Position numbers and translations under genes: made by a program. The notes under the pieces are model-generated. The model was not told the DNA's origin and ran no database searches. It was given only the letters and a program-made list of their open reading frames with translations. This document shows, one piece after another, positions 40,612 to 51,072 of a stretch of 64,000 nt of DNA. Position 1 is the first letter of the stretch, and each line of letters opens with the position of its first letter. This stretch comes from Phymatolithon calcareum. Taxonomy: Eukaryota; Rhodophyta; Florideophyceae; Hapalidiales. The DNA lies in contig OZ345360.1 in the NCBI GenBank assembly GCA_977006965.1, positions 2,728,001 through 2,792,000 of the forward strand. Reading direction: 5' to 3'.

Positions 40612-41466
40612 TCACATTTTCACGGCCTGGGACTCCTGTCCAGATTCCAGCACAGCAGCGAGGCCCACATCGTTCATTTCGGCGGAGAGGTCCCTGCTAT
40701 TTGCCAATACTCTTTTCACGGCCGCACGAATACGAACTGCATTCCCAGCCGATCCCGGGACTGAACCACGAACAAAAACGAGATTACGCTCCGGATCCAC
40801 GCGTTGCACGCGAAGATTTTGAATAGTTTTTGCCCGATTGCCCATTCGACCAGCCATTTTCTTTCCCTTAAAAGTACGCCCTGGCTTTGTCGACTGCCCA
40901 GTAGATCCCGCAGAACGATGCGCCTTCGAGCAGCCATGGCTCGCAGGTCCACCGCCGAATCCCCATCGTTTCATCACACCCTGCGTACCCTTTCCGATTG
41001 TGGTGCCGGCGACATCGACAAACTGGCCCGGTGAAAAATGATCGGCCGTGATTTCCGTGCCCTCCGGTAGCACGTTCTCTGCGTCCACTAGAAATTCTGC
41101 AAACATCGATTTCGGCTCCACGCCGACCTTGGCGCAATGGTATCGTTGCGGTTTCGGTGTTTTGTACGGGCGTCGTGGAAATGCACCCACCTGTACCGCC
41201 CATCGTTCGCGCTTTTCAGTCGGTTGTGGAGGTTTTACTTGCATTACGTGACATCTATCAATGCAGAGGACGGTGATCGGATGACGGGTTCCCGAGCCGT
41301 CCCAAATGTTCATCATGCCTACCTTGTGCGCTAAGGCACCAACCTCTCGTCCTTCACGATACACTTTTTTCTCCCGCTTGCCAGCCCAGGCTGCCAAACA
41401 TGCGATTTGTTGCCCAGTTGCACGCATTACAGAAAGCGTTGGTGGTAGTACAGTTAGGCGCTGCAT
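40612..41466 (-). CDS. MRPL3: Ribosomal protein uL3, mitochondrial type
   Basis: It begins at an ATG (41464-41466), has 284 residues and is intronless. Bacterial/organellar L3 features are present: HKVGMMNIWDGSGTRHPITV at the start of the fold, GQFVDVAGTTIGKGTQGVMK, RWGFGGGPASHG, GQSTKPGRTFKGKKMAGRMG and VDPERNLVFVRGSVPGSAGN. These form the extension near the peptidyl-transferase centre and the conserved barrel. The first 30 residues are basic and hydrophobic, suitable for organelle import. Red algal plastid genomes usually carry their own rpl3, so a mitochondrial role is more likely, but this is inference. A fragment duplicate of this gene lies at 24915-25020. Confidence 0.92.
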   Translation of the reverse strand: MQRLTVLPPTLSVMRATGQQIACLAAWAGKREKKVYREGREVGALAHKVGMMNIWDGSGTRHPITVLCIDRCHVMQVKPPQPTEKRERWAVQVGAFPRRPYKTPKPQRYHCAKVGVEPKSMFAEFLVDAENVLPEGTEITADHFSPGQFVDVAGTTIGKGTQGVMKRWGFGGGPASHGCSKAHRSAGSTGQSTKPGRTFKGKKMAGRMGNRAKTIQNLRVQRVDPERNLVFVRGSVPGSAGNAVRIRAAVKRVLANSRDLSAEMNDVGLAAVLESGQESQAVKM

Positions 41467-41535
41467 TGCGGAAGATCGGCTTGCGGCTCAAGTCGATCGG
41501 CGTGTCGCGCTGTGTAGCTCGGCTTCGTTGGAGTG

Positions 41536-41738
41536 TTATAGATCAAGGTCTTCCACGGACAAGAACATTGTTTCCACTGGAAAGCCCTGCCCCTGTTCCC
41601 CTTCGTCCTTGGGAAAGTCCAGTTTGACACGTGTATACCTCGAGTATGACACTGGAGAAGAGAAACTAATGCCATCAAATTGAATGTCGGTTGGTTTAGT
41701 TTCAAAACTATAGTTACAAAGAGTAAGTCGCTCCGGCT
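41536..41738 (-). other. Possible terminal exon of an unidentified gene
   Basis: The minus strand is open from a good acceptor-like AACCTCAG at about 41739 to a stop at 41536. It encodes a coherent peptide (DGIVEPERLTLCNYSFETKP ... ETMFLSVEDLDL). There is no ATG in frame. It would be an isolated last exon lying 70 bases upstream of the uL3 start. I do not recognise the family. Confidence 0.3.
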
Positions 41739-41759
41739 CCACGATACCATCCTGAGGTT

Positions 41760-42611
41760 ACATTGGCACTCATCTCTCTACTCCTCCTTTTCAGAATGAG
41801 GTTTATTACCCGCACTATGAAAGATACCTATCAATTCTGACTGTTTCTTTTGAAGCCGGCACGGGTTTTGTTTTCCTAAGGATTCGTTGTTTATGTACTG
41901 GTAAAATGACAATATTTTTATGCTGTTTGTCAGGACGAAAGGAAGGCGTGGTGACAGGAGTCTTACTGCCAAATTTTAAGATAGAGGTTTTGTACTTACA
42001 ATGCATTACGTCGCTAGTACCAATATTCCCCTTTCAACGGCTCGTGATTCCGAGTCTGCCGTATGTCACTCTTTGCGTCCAGATCATGACTAATCATCGT
42101 TAAAGTTCTAGAACGTAACCAAGTTATCATGATGGCGACGAAATTAAACGATTAAGATGTGCCTCAACGTATGAAAGCCGAGGCGTATGGCTTTGAGAAA
42201 CAGCATATATGCGATGCTTCAGGTACGAGTAGACGAAAAAAGACGCCTTGTGGACCGGACTTGTTCGACGCCTCAGCTCTATACACAATCCTATTCGTTA
42301 AGAGTGGCCACTGAAGCTACGCTCAAGATCACCATAACTATCTGTAGAAAACTGCCGATTAATGAGTTTGAAGAAAGCGTGCTCGGCTCGGTGTATACGA
42401 CGCCCAAATCTGACGCACGATCATATGAGTACAGAGCTTCGATATTGTGTGGAAATGAAGCTCTCTCTGAGTGATGTACCTGCCACGAGCTAATTGTCTC
42501 TCCGTATAGTAGTGCGAAAAACATCTCTAGCACAGAGTCTTTCTGTAGTGAAACTTTGCAAAAGAAGTGTACCCGAACTCCTCATCCTATTCCTACTATC
42601 TATCAGTAGCT
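41760..42611. other. No gene recognised
   Basis: Only short frames are present. A 95-codon plus-strand frame at 42187-42474 has no motif. Confidence 0.3.
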
Positions 42612-42850
42612 CCTGAGGAAGAGAAGTGCGAACCTCATCTACTCAATTTCCACATCCGAGGGACGAAATTCACGGATTAACCATGCTTCACAAACTCCAT
42701 CCAAGGTTTCGTCACGTGTCCAATTCTCTCGAAAGCATAGCCAACCGTCCTAATGGCCTGCTTGACATCAACTTGAACGATGGTATGTTTCGCTTCACGT
42801 CACGCGTGTAGTAGATGGGGCCTAATAGTTCCCCACACGCTGCGTTAGTT
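42612..42850. repeat. Dispersed repeat, copy 1
   Basis: It matches 54296-54540 in the same orientation over about 240 bp (shared GAACCTCATCTACTCAATTT, TTCGTCACGTG, CATAGCCAAC, CCTAATGGCCTG and GACATCAACTTGAACG), with many single differences. It has no protein signature that I can name and is probably an old transposable-element piece. Confidence 0.8.
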
Positions 42851-44080
42851 ACAAAATAATGCATCGCATTGGAGGCGAAGTCGTCATACCCATTTTCGAA
42901 ATTGTCGTAACCCACCTGAATTAAGCAACCTCTGAAGCTGATACTGCCCAAATTTGCGATTGTCGCCAACATCTCAAAAGCCTTGTCAATGTAGCCCACA
43001 GGCATAACTTGTCTGTCGTAACCGATTCGACTTCAAAACGCCTCGTTGGAAGGAGCGTCTGTCTCAACGCGCGCTCCAATCCCTCACATTCCTCATTCCC
43101 CCTATCTGATAGCGCTGCACGATCACGATGCGCTTCGGTAGCTATGGGTACTAGCCCCACCTAACTCTCACCATGGGCAACTCGAGGATTCCGAAAAATG
43201 CCCGCGTCCACCTCCCAATGGCGCTGCACATACGCTCGTTTCCCTCGTTGGCCAGTTTAGCACCCAACGTGAATTGCGGTGCGCATACGAGGTCAATCTC
43301 TGAATTATCGTAGGTCGCGATGGAACAAGGCTCGCTGATTGAGCTCCAGGTACGCCATTAGGAAAGGCTATGCCCTGTGCAGCTTGGTCGATTCCTCCCG
43401 CGAACGGTGCCGTTGACAAAGATGAACTAAATTCCCCTACAGCACAAGCGCGTAGATAAGCCGGTTGATATCTCGCCCAGTCCGAGATTCAGTCTAGTTG
43501 CCCTGACGGCAAGTACAGTCTCTGCGGTCCTCCCTCGAACGGGTGTCCAGAAGATTTCGTTGACATTGTAAACAGGCCAAGCCTCCCCGCCTATCCCTGA
43601 GCGTTGTCTGAGGTCCAAGCTTTTCTGCTACTGTAAAGCGTCAAGTAGCAACACAATATCCACGAAGAGATGATGATTGTGATCACTTCATCGGTGGTCA
43701 AGATCCACAAATCACATCGACTCTGGCCATTTAACGCGGGCCGACCTGTGTAGACGGAGTGACTTCGTGGTGCGGTAAAAGGCGTTCAAACACGACCGTT
43801 GCTTCAAGACGGTGCCTTCCAAAACTGGCCACTGGCGTTCCCAATATTTCATGTACTTGGTTCGTTGCCCCCTGGAGCCTTCCCGTGGTACACACACCAG
43901 TTGTCTGGCAGTACTTTCATGCCGTCCTTGCGCTCATCGTCGACAAAGTAGCCATGCGAGAAAAGCAGTCTCTTGGGGGACGTGTCAATGCACGTCACGT
44001 CCTCAGAACACAAGTTTGTACCCCGTTCGCAAACTCTCGGCAGCCACCGCGGTGAGAACTAAAGTTCCAAGGGACCGGCG
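42851..44080. other. No gene recognised
   Basis: The region has short interrupted frames on the minus strand with coding-like composition (for example 43168-43419 and 43427-43618). They may be parts of the decayed LINE whose zinc-finger end lies at 44089, but no reverse-transcriptase motif could be placed. Confidence 0.3.
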
Positions 44081-44088
44081 CGCAAATT

Positions 44089-44402
44089 TTAACTTTCTTT
44101 CTTTATTGCAGAAGGCGTTACTCTTCCGATGAAGTGTCGTCGAGAGGCAATCCGACCAAAACAGCGTAGGATTAAGTGCTCCACTGTCTCATTGACGCCA
44201 TACGGGCACACCTTGCACACTGGGTCGTAGAGTAGCGGTTCATAAATCTTGACTTGTTGAAAGAGGAGATGACAGCGGTGCGGAAAACATAACAACTTGT
44301 CCGCCTCCCTGTCATTGAGGAAGGTGTTCTCAATTGGGTGCTATTCTCGCTCCTATTTGCTCTGGAAGGCTTACATCGAGCCGCGCGTGGACACAAATTC
44401 AA
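44089..44402 (-). pseudogene. LINE-C C-terminal zinc-finger remnant
   Basis: The minus strand encodes YDPVCKVCPYGVNETVEHLI followed by LRCFGRIASRRHF, the C-x2-C...H...C finger (zf-RVT type) found at the C-terminus of many LINE ORF2 proteins. It is followed by AATAAAGAAAGAAAG, the simple-repeat tail shared with the insertion ending at 22393. The upstream frame is shifted. It is a 5'-truncated, decayed copy. Confidence 0.75.
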
Positions 44403-44580
44403 TTATTGAATTCAGTAATTGAATTAAACTTTTAAGTTTTTTTTAAAAAAAAGCCTCACAGAGTCGAATGCTTACAGAAGTCGTCTGTGAGACTGGATGC
44501 AAATGTACTGTATGATAGTCGACTGCATAGGTTTCAAGGCAGTTTATGTACAGTTTGATATTTGAACAGTTTTGCCGTAG
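44403..44580. other. AT-rich spacer
   Basis: It contains short self-complementary AATTCAATTATTGAATT runs near 44398-44430 and a TTTTTTTTAAAAAAAA string near 44440. No gene is present. Confidence 0.5.
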
Positions 44581-45198
44581 CAGGGGAATGTTAGAGGGGG
44601 AGTAAGGCAGACCCCCCTTTCATACCGGTTGTTATGATCGAAAATTGCTGAGCGCGTATGAAACATTGCGAGCGGAGTCCGACGGTATCATAGAATCTTG
44701 CATGAAATAGAAGAATAGCCGTAAGTTTTCTGGAACATTGGGAAATCCCAATGTGAGAGATGCTCTCGTTGCAGGATACATTTTGTGGATAGAAATATCT
44801 GGAATTAATGCTTATGGACTAAGCGCGGTGTGCAGTGCACAAAAGGGCCGTATTAAGCGCCCTGGCATTAACCTATCACATGCGACTACATCACATTTTT
44901 TCTCCATTTATTTCCTCCAGCAATTACAACGCACATCAGAGCCGTACAAACTAAAGCAACCCTTACGGCGCTCATGTGCACTGTAATCCCAAATGTCGTC
45001 GTCGCAGTCGCCATTGAACGTTCCTATTGGCCAACAACTACCAACGTCCGATTGTTGCATCGGCGAGCTCTTTGTTTTCACGGTTTTTTTTTGATACCGA
45101 AAATGTTCATAATTTACCTGGCACAACGCTTGCGCCTTTTCCACTTAAATTTATGTTACATCAAATAGTTGCTTTACTCCCCCTCTAACATTCCCCTG
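44581..45198. mobile_element. 618-bp non-autonomous DNA transposon with 29-bp TIRs
   Basis: The terminal inverted repeats are 29 bp with one mismatch (44581-44609 and 45170-45198). They begin CAGGGGAATGTTAGAGGGGG and continue AGTAA. They are flanked by 7-bp direct repeats GCCGTAG (44574-44580 and 45199-45205). The interior has no transposase ORF. A 7-bp duplication is uncommon among cut-and-paste superfamilies, so assignment is left open. Confidence 0.92.
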
Positions 45199-45205
45199 GC
45201 CGTAG

Positions 45206-46617
45206 TATTTATTGCTCGGCGCCATGGTGCCGAGCAACACCGCCAGCCCAGATCGAGTCAGCGCCGGCGCTGGCGCTTGTTCGCTTAACTTGGACGCCAC
45301 CGCACAGCAGCACATTTGTTTGGCTTGTGCATGCGCGCCGGCTTCCGCGCGCGCCCAAGGGAGTGCGCTTTCGCAGCACTCGTGCACGACCGCGGAGCGT
45401 GAACGCCACACCGCAGCAAAGGACTTGTTGAGCGCTTGCGTGCATAGCTTTCATCAACTTTTGGATTTGTCTGTCATGTAATTATGGAGTCTTCCCGGAT
45501 CATAGTGTTTCGCCCGAGCTCAAAGGAGGAGAACTTTGGCGAAGAAGGCAGTGGCATAAGTGCTGATCGCAAGTCCATTGTCGTTGCAGAGTTGGCGCGG
45601 CAGCCACATGTGTCAAACTGAGATGTTTACAACAGCATATACACGAGGCCTCTTCATGGCTCTTGACCCCGATTTCAGTGCTCGCCATAGGTCTTCAAAG
45701 TCAAGAGCATCAAGATGGTCTTGTCCCCAAGCCCAGCAGCTGGCGAAATACCGGCGACAAGGAAGAAGATCGCCTGGGTGGAAGCGCATCGGCACTTGAT
45801 CAATGCCCCACGCTCGGCTATGCCGGACTTTGGAAGACGATTGCTCTGCAAGGTTTTTCGTTGGACAAAAGATAATAGGGACCGTATTTCGGACGGATTC
45901 AATACATTGCTCTTGGTTAACGCGCGACGATCCAGTGCAGAAGCGCAAACTTGTGCCTCTGTTAGCCGCAGCTTTTTCACGATTGCTCCCATTGCTAATT
46001 ATTTAGTGGGGGTCTGACCAAGAATATTGTACTGAATGCCATTCGAAAAGCGGTCGCTGTTTTACCTGTTGAACGCAATACCCTGCAGAGCAATTGTTTT
46101 CCCAGCTCAGCCTATTCCAAGGAACCCGTCTTCAAGCGTATTTATTCGTACCGTCGCAAGCACTGGTGATGAAGACGCCGTTAGTAAAATAGAATGCATG
46201 ATTCTTTCGTGCGTACAATACATTCCAGTCTATTGAGATGGAAGTCTCCTGATAGGAAATTATACGCTAATTGCATTCTCGCACCCCTACTTGAGTCACT
46301 TTGCGGTGGCGGCCATCCGAACGATGCCAATAAGAGGTCCGCAGCCCGTTTGGTATGCGCAATTCCTACTTTATGTGCTGGCTTTGGCCACAGGTGCGGA
46401 CGAACCGCCGCCCTCCCTTCTAGCAACTATATTGAGCCGCTGCTCCACCTGCGTGGCGGCGCTCATCGCTCTTCGATGACCATGACGAAGGCATTAGCCC
46501 ACTCCGATAACATGAAGATGTGACTTGAACTGCCTAAGGAAGCACCCATTTTAGTTTCCCTGCTACGAGGAGTACCACCCTGCGCACGTTTTTATACATC
46601 ATTGTGGACAAACTTCT
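45206..46617. other. No gene recognised
   Basis: The stretch 45200-45480 is GC-rich and open on both strands (plus frame from an ATG at 45224, Ala/Cys-rich). The stretch 45500-46010 has overlapping frames without motifs. I cannot support a gene. Confidence 0.3.
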
Positions 46618-46712
46618 TAGTGTAGAAACTTCTTGATGTAGCGACTATTCGGGCAAGTGAAAATGGCATGAAATGGAACAAAAAACCTGGAAAAAGCGAG
46701 ATCTTAAGTACA
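46618..46712 (+). mobile_element. LINE-B reverse-transcriptase scrap
   Basis: It matches 49978-50070 (AGAAACTTCTTGAT, GGCATGAAATGGAACA and AAAAAGCGA in order), the region just after the RT catalytic motif, with frame-breaking changes. It lies directly outside the inner end of the right inverted-duplication arm. Confidence 0.8.
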
Positions 46713-47761
46713 ATTATCACATTTCACACCTTCAATCTCTCCCGCACTTTACAATTCTCTCTCGCCTGTTCTTTGCTTTCACACTCCGGTTCTCTCCGAC
46801 CACCACGTTAGGGTTAAAGCTGCAGTTGGGTAGCGCGCAAGAACCAACCACCTGTCGCAGGGGATTGGAAAAGTTCGGATCGTATACAATCCTATCTCCT
46901 ATATGATACTCCTGAGAAATTCGTCGATTGCCCTGCAATCTAGACGTTGTAATGGATGCTCTGATTAAGGAATCAGTTCTGGTTCAAATGTTGTTACTTC
47001 AACATCTACTCGTTGCTTGCGCGGTATGGAGAGAACAGAGGACTGGGGAGTGTTCATATCAGGAGTGCTTTGCGGAAAGCAGCTCTTCAGTGTTCATTAC
47101 AGATCGCACGATGTTGACAGCCGCATTTGAATTGTCCATCAAAACAGTAGGAAGTTTCCTGTTGCTTTTTCCCATTCTAACACTTGTCATTGTTTTGATA
47201 GCTCCAAAACCTTAATAGAAAGAAGTAAATTCACTCTCCATTTTCCAATGAGTTCTTTAATCCATCAAATATCAGTCCATTGACAATTTGAGACTTCTAC
47301 ACCAGGTGCTGCCGTCAGTTTAAATTCAATGGCCCTTCCTTCTGATCTACTACATTTTCAAGTTAGGGATTTAACTGTCTGGGAAGCTAGCCACACTTGA
47401 GAATACTAAATTCGTTTCATGTATCCATCACCAGTCAGAGAAAAAATGCTACTTTATCGGGGATGTAAAGGCGCTGTTGTGCTAATTGTGGATTAGTCAA
47501 AGTAAATTAGTGCTCGCTTCGGTGCGCTATGGGCTTCACTATTGGCTCTACATTGAAGGCGTTCAACCGATTGTATTTGCTTTTCATGTTCAATGATACA
47601 AGATCGATTTGGAAGTCTTTTTAGTGGCACCTCGAATTTAAACAACTTCCTGTTTTGTAGTCAATTTTTACCGTGAAGCTGTTTTTCGTGGCTCCTAGAT
47701 ATCGCATTTCCCGTTCCGGCAGAAGTGCAAGTTATCTTGACAAAACGCTCACTGTGACCCC

Positions 47762-47769
47762 TATAAAAG
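47762..47769 (+). promoter_or_regulatory. TATA box of the spliced gene
   Basis: TATAAAAG lies about 65 bases before the ATG at 47832, leaving room for transcription start and a short leader. The same element is present in the left arm (reverse complement near 18993-19001). The reading frame also happens to be open across it, so an upstream coding extension is the alternative. Confidence 0.5.
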
Positions 47770-47831
47770 GGCCGGCTCCTGTGCTGAAAACCCGAGCCGT
47801 GCCTCTTCAAAGAAAAGTGTGTGTTGTCAAC

Positions 47832-48508
47832 ATGCGGTCGGGACGCCTCACCCTCTACTATCCCTGGTGCGAGGCTTTTCGCACCCAAGGATACATTGTG
47901 GAGGTGCTGTGCGATGATTTCCTGTTTGCAGGCATATGCGGGGCGAAACACAATCCTACGAATGAAGACCAATCGACGAAGTACGTATCCAAATGTTTTG
48001 TATTTTGAGCTCTATACACTGGTGGGGAACTAACCTGTTTGGACAATGATTGATGAGGCAGAACGGTATCAATGCATGTGAAGGGATTTCAGAAACTGAA
48101 GCTTACTCTCAACAAACTCACCGAAGGTAAGTCAGGACAACAGTCTCTCACTGTTCCATATGCACTCTAAATCACACTGACACTAAGCTTGTTCTTCTGC
48201 GCAATGTTTGGCGTAACCTCTCCCAGAAACCGAGTAAGATCCATCTCTTTCTATTAGCATGGTAAGAGAGAAAGGAATTCTAACCCGATTGCTTTACTGC
48301 TTTTTCTAATTTATCCAGTGTCGAAGAAGTTGTTGGAGTGGCGGAGTACAGCTTTGCTAGCTTTGCAGCTGTAACTGTAATCAGCCCCATTCACTTCGAA
48401 AAGGACGGAAATGTGGTTGTCACTCTTGATTGGCAATTGAAATTCACTGCCGGAGACTGTACGTTGTGCCGATCTCGAGGGCATGATGACCCCATTACTT
48501 TCACATGA
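47832..48508 (+). CDS. Unknown 136-aa protein, four exons including a 7-nt microexon
   Basis: Predicted exons are 47832-47980, 48062-48126, 48227-48233 and 48319-48508. Introns are 81, 100 and 85 bases, all GT-AG (GTACGT, GTAAGT and GTAAGA donors; GAGGCAG, CTCTCCCAG and TTTATCCAG acceptors). The 7-base exon AAACCGA is needed to keep the frame: lengths 149+65+7+190 total 411, exactly 137 codons with the TGA. The same sites are kept in the left-arm copy, which supports the model. The protein starts MRSGRLTLYYPWCEAF and ends in a beta-rich tail with CTLCRSRGHDD. I recognise no family. The frame is open upstream to an acceptor-like site at 47660, so a longer N-terminus via an exon at 47529-47558 is possible but would need a GC donor. 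Confidence 0.6.
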
Positions 48509-49158
48509 GTACTAATCAAGCTCTAATGTCTCTGTTACACAGGCAACAGGTTCCGTGGCATCACTTGTCTCCACGCAGACTCTTAAGAGTCACGCTAAGA
48601 GCTGGGCGATTAGGTATTTATTCTTTACAGTAGTATGTCTTTGTTGTAATCGGATAGCAAACGCTCTCTGGACTTCTTTTTGCGCCTAATCGAGCAGTCA
48701 GTTCGTGCCTTGTCCACGACCATAGTTCTTTACTCGTCAGTGGACGTTTGCTTAGCTCAGTCAAGCTCAACATGATCTATAAACTCTGCAAAGACGGAGG
48801 ACTCATGCTTTTTTAAAAGCCAAAGAGCCAGAAGTTTCATATAATAGAGCAGCTTCCCTTGCCTAGGTGCGTATTCCCAAAATGACCACATAGTACTGTC
48901 ACATAGTGTCTAACTATTGAGAGGCTTCCAGAAGTCCTGTGCTCCAAATGCAACGGTCTCCGAGCGCACTGATTCTGCACCTGTCGCATCTGCACCGAAA
49001 GCGCTTCTCTGCACGGTCTATGTTGGCGAGCTGTCTCTCGCGGTCGGGCAGTCTATGTGATAGGTATGGTCTGCCTCACCACGAGAGCTGCATCAAGCCT
49101 TGAGAATCTCCTATCTTGGAGTAAGTATGAACGACAAGGGGGCAACAGATGACTTAGC

Positions 49159-51072
49159 AGCAAATTCTCAGCATACATCTCAAGTGTTTGTAAGGCGGAA
49201 GAAGACTGGAATATGCCGTTGCGTACGTTTGCACTCAATAGGGCAATGAAGCGGCACATCGCAAGAGCATTCAACAGAGCACCGAAGGGGAAGGCGGTAG
49301 GTCCAGACGGAATTGCGGTCGAAATGTTGCACGCGAACAAAGAAGCGGGGCTCGAAATAATGCTAGCATTATGGGAAACATGCGGGAGACTCAAATGTCT
49401 TCCTCGGGCATGGCGCCAAGCAACTCTGATTCCCTTATACAAGAAAGGCCCAGCTCATGTAGCAGCAAACTACAGGCCCATATCTCTTTTAAGTCAAGCC
49501 AGGAAAATCATCGACTCAGCTCTAGATGCATACATACGCGAGAACTATCGCTTCAATAAGGTTCAGCTGGGTTTTCGGAAAGACAGAAGCACTTATCTCG
49601 CTATACTCCGGGCAAAAAGTTCAATGAAAAAGGGCCATCCGTTCATGGCAGTTCTTGACCTATCCGCAGCATACGATAGTGTGCCCAGGGATATCCTCAT
49701 GAAGAGGCTGAAGGAGAAACTTCCCCAAGAGATAGCAAGGATGGTTGCGTACCTGTTAAAACCATCGTGGGTCACATCAGCTGGAGACGAGACAGAAACG
49801 TGGTGTATCATCGACCGAGGAGTACCTCAAGGTTCCCCGCTTAGTCCATGCCTATACAATATATTCATGGACACATTCGCAGAAGCCGTCTCCAAGACAG
49901 ACAGGAACGTTTCAGAAAGTCCTGTGCAATTGTTCGCAGATGATGTTCAGCTTCAAGCGAAGACAGGACGAGGAATGCAGAAACTTCTTGATATAGCGAC
50001 CAGTTGGGCAAGCGAAAATGGCATGAAATGGAACACAAAACCAGGAAAAAGCGAAGTTCTTAAGTACAAAGGACTTCAGAAGCACACGTTTTACTTGGCA
50101 GGACGAGAACTATATCAAGCCTGGAGACTCTCGTATCTTGGGGTAAGCATGAATAACAAGGGTGTTACGGATGACACGGCCATAGCAAGAGTTCGAAATG
50201 CTGCAGGATGCATACATAAGCTGCGGGAGCTTGGAGTGAATGTTCGAGGATTCAAACCGGAGACATGCATCAGGATCTTTAAGTCGCTAATTATCCCGAA
50301 ATGGGAGTATGCGTTACACGTTACTCCAATGACAAATCGATTGCTCTCGGCAATCGAGTCGGCAGAGGGCTTGTTCTACAAAAATGTTTTCGGAAAGTAT
50401 GCCGAACACCGCCGGGACCGAATGCGAGTTCTGTGCCGACTGGGACCACCAAAGATGAGGAGACGTCATCAAGCAGAAAGGTTTGCATTAAGCCTGGTAA
50501 GGCACAAAAAGCGCCTTGAAGAAACAGAAGAGTACGTTGGAAGAGATGAGGACGTAAAGGAAGCAATGAAGGATATTGAATATCTCAAGATGTATGAAGA
50601 CTTGCGACAAGCCCTTCAGAAAGCCCAGGAGGGATCTGTCACGAAGAAGACGAGGAGAGAAGAAACAATTAAGGTATGGGAAAAGGAAGAAGAAGGCAGG
50701 TCAATGAAGATTCCTATTGAAGGCAAGCTACCAGGGATCCTTTACATAGGAGAAAGAACAACACGTTTAAGGTGCCTAAGGTTGACATTCAACCGAGCAC
50801 CCCTTTGGAGGAAATCAGTGTTGGGTGCGTACTGTGGGATTACCGCGGTGGTCGAACTAGTCGCCTTACAACGTACTCTAGCGTCATCGAAGATGAGTAC
50901 AGAAATTGAGTTTGAGTGCAAGAGACTTACCGGAGCTCTTGTTGGGAGAGAATTACGAATCAAGAACGTTTTGAGCAGCCAGATGACTATAGCGTAGAGA
51001 TTATGCAAGAGCTGCCCCGTTACTCCAAGGTGAGGCTTTGGGAGCTCTCGAAAATAAAATCATCAAATATCC
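49159..51072 (+). mobile_element. Young LINE-B insertion, 1914 bp, 13-bp target-site duplication
   Basis: It is flanked by CAGATGACTTAGC at 49146-49158 and 51073-51085. It is 5'-truncated shortly before RT and its 3' end is AAAATCATCAAATATCC without poly(A). The left arm lacks it, so it inserted after the inverted duplication. Confidence 0.93.
49213..50997 (+). CDS. LINE-B reverse transcriptase, 594 codons, intact to the stop
   Basis: The ORF covers the whole RT domain: GKAVGPDGIAVEML and WRQATLIPLYKKG (N-terminal RT blocks), NYRPISLLS, motif A AVLDLSAAYDSVP, motif B RGVPQGSPLSPCLYNIF, motif C LFADDVQL, and the thumb LSYLGVSMNNKG. A family-specific C-terminus of about 250 residues follows, rich in charged helices (RLEETEEYVGRDEDVKEAMK). 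No RNase H or C-terminal zinc finger is seen. The frame is open upstream of the ATG to the truncation point at 49159, so the missing part is the N-terminal endonuclease. The copy at 29653-30969 matches it almost exactly. The enzyme core looks undamaged, but the element lacks its 5' end. Confidence 0.9.
   Translation: MPLRTFALNRAMKRHIARAFNRAPKGKAVGPDGIAVEMLHANKEAGLEIMLALWETCGRLKCLPRAWRQATLIPLYKKGPAHVAANYRPISLLSQARKIIDSALDAYIRENYRFNKVQLGFRKDRSTYLAILRAKSSMKKGHPFMAVLDLSAAYDSVPRDILMKRLKEKLPQEIARMVAYLLKPSWVTSAGDETETWCIIDRGVPQGSPLSPCLYNIFMDTFAEAVSKTDRNVSESPVQLFADDVQLQAKTGRGMQKLLDIATSWASENGMKWNTKPGKSEVLKYKGLQKHTFYLAGRELYQAWRLSYLGVSMNNKGVTDDTAIARVRNAAGCIHKLRELGVNVRGFKPETCIRIFKSLIIPKWEYALHVTPMTNRLLSAIESAEGLFYKNVFGKYAEHRRDRMRVLCRLGPPKMRRRHQAERFALSLVRHKKRLEETEEYVGRDEDVKEAMKDIEYLKMYEDLRQALQKAQEGSVTKKTRREETIKVWEKEEEGRSMKIPIEGKLPGILYIGERTTRLRCLRLTFNRAPLWRKSVLGAYCGITAVVELVALQRTLASSKMSTEIEFECKRLTGALVGRELRIKNVLSSQMTIA

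Noticed and set aside
45212-45481. Ala/Cys-rich ORF as a metallothionein-like or effector gene
   Set aside because: Both strands are open because of GC-rich composition; there is no conserved cysteine spacing and no homologue recognised.
47661-47831. N-terminal extension of the spliced gene through an upstream exon at 47529-47558
   Set aside because: It is phase-compatible, but it would need a weak GC donor in the right arm and a TATAAAAG box lies inside it. The left/right differences here change amino acids freely. Kept only as an alternative.
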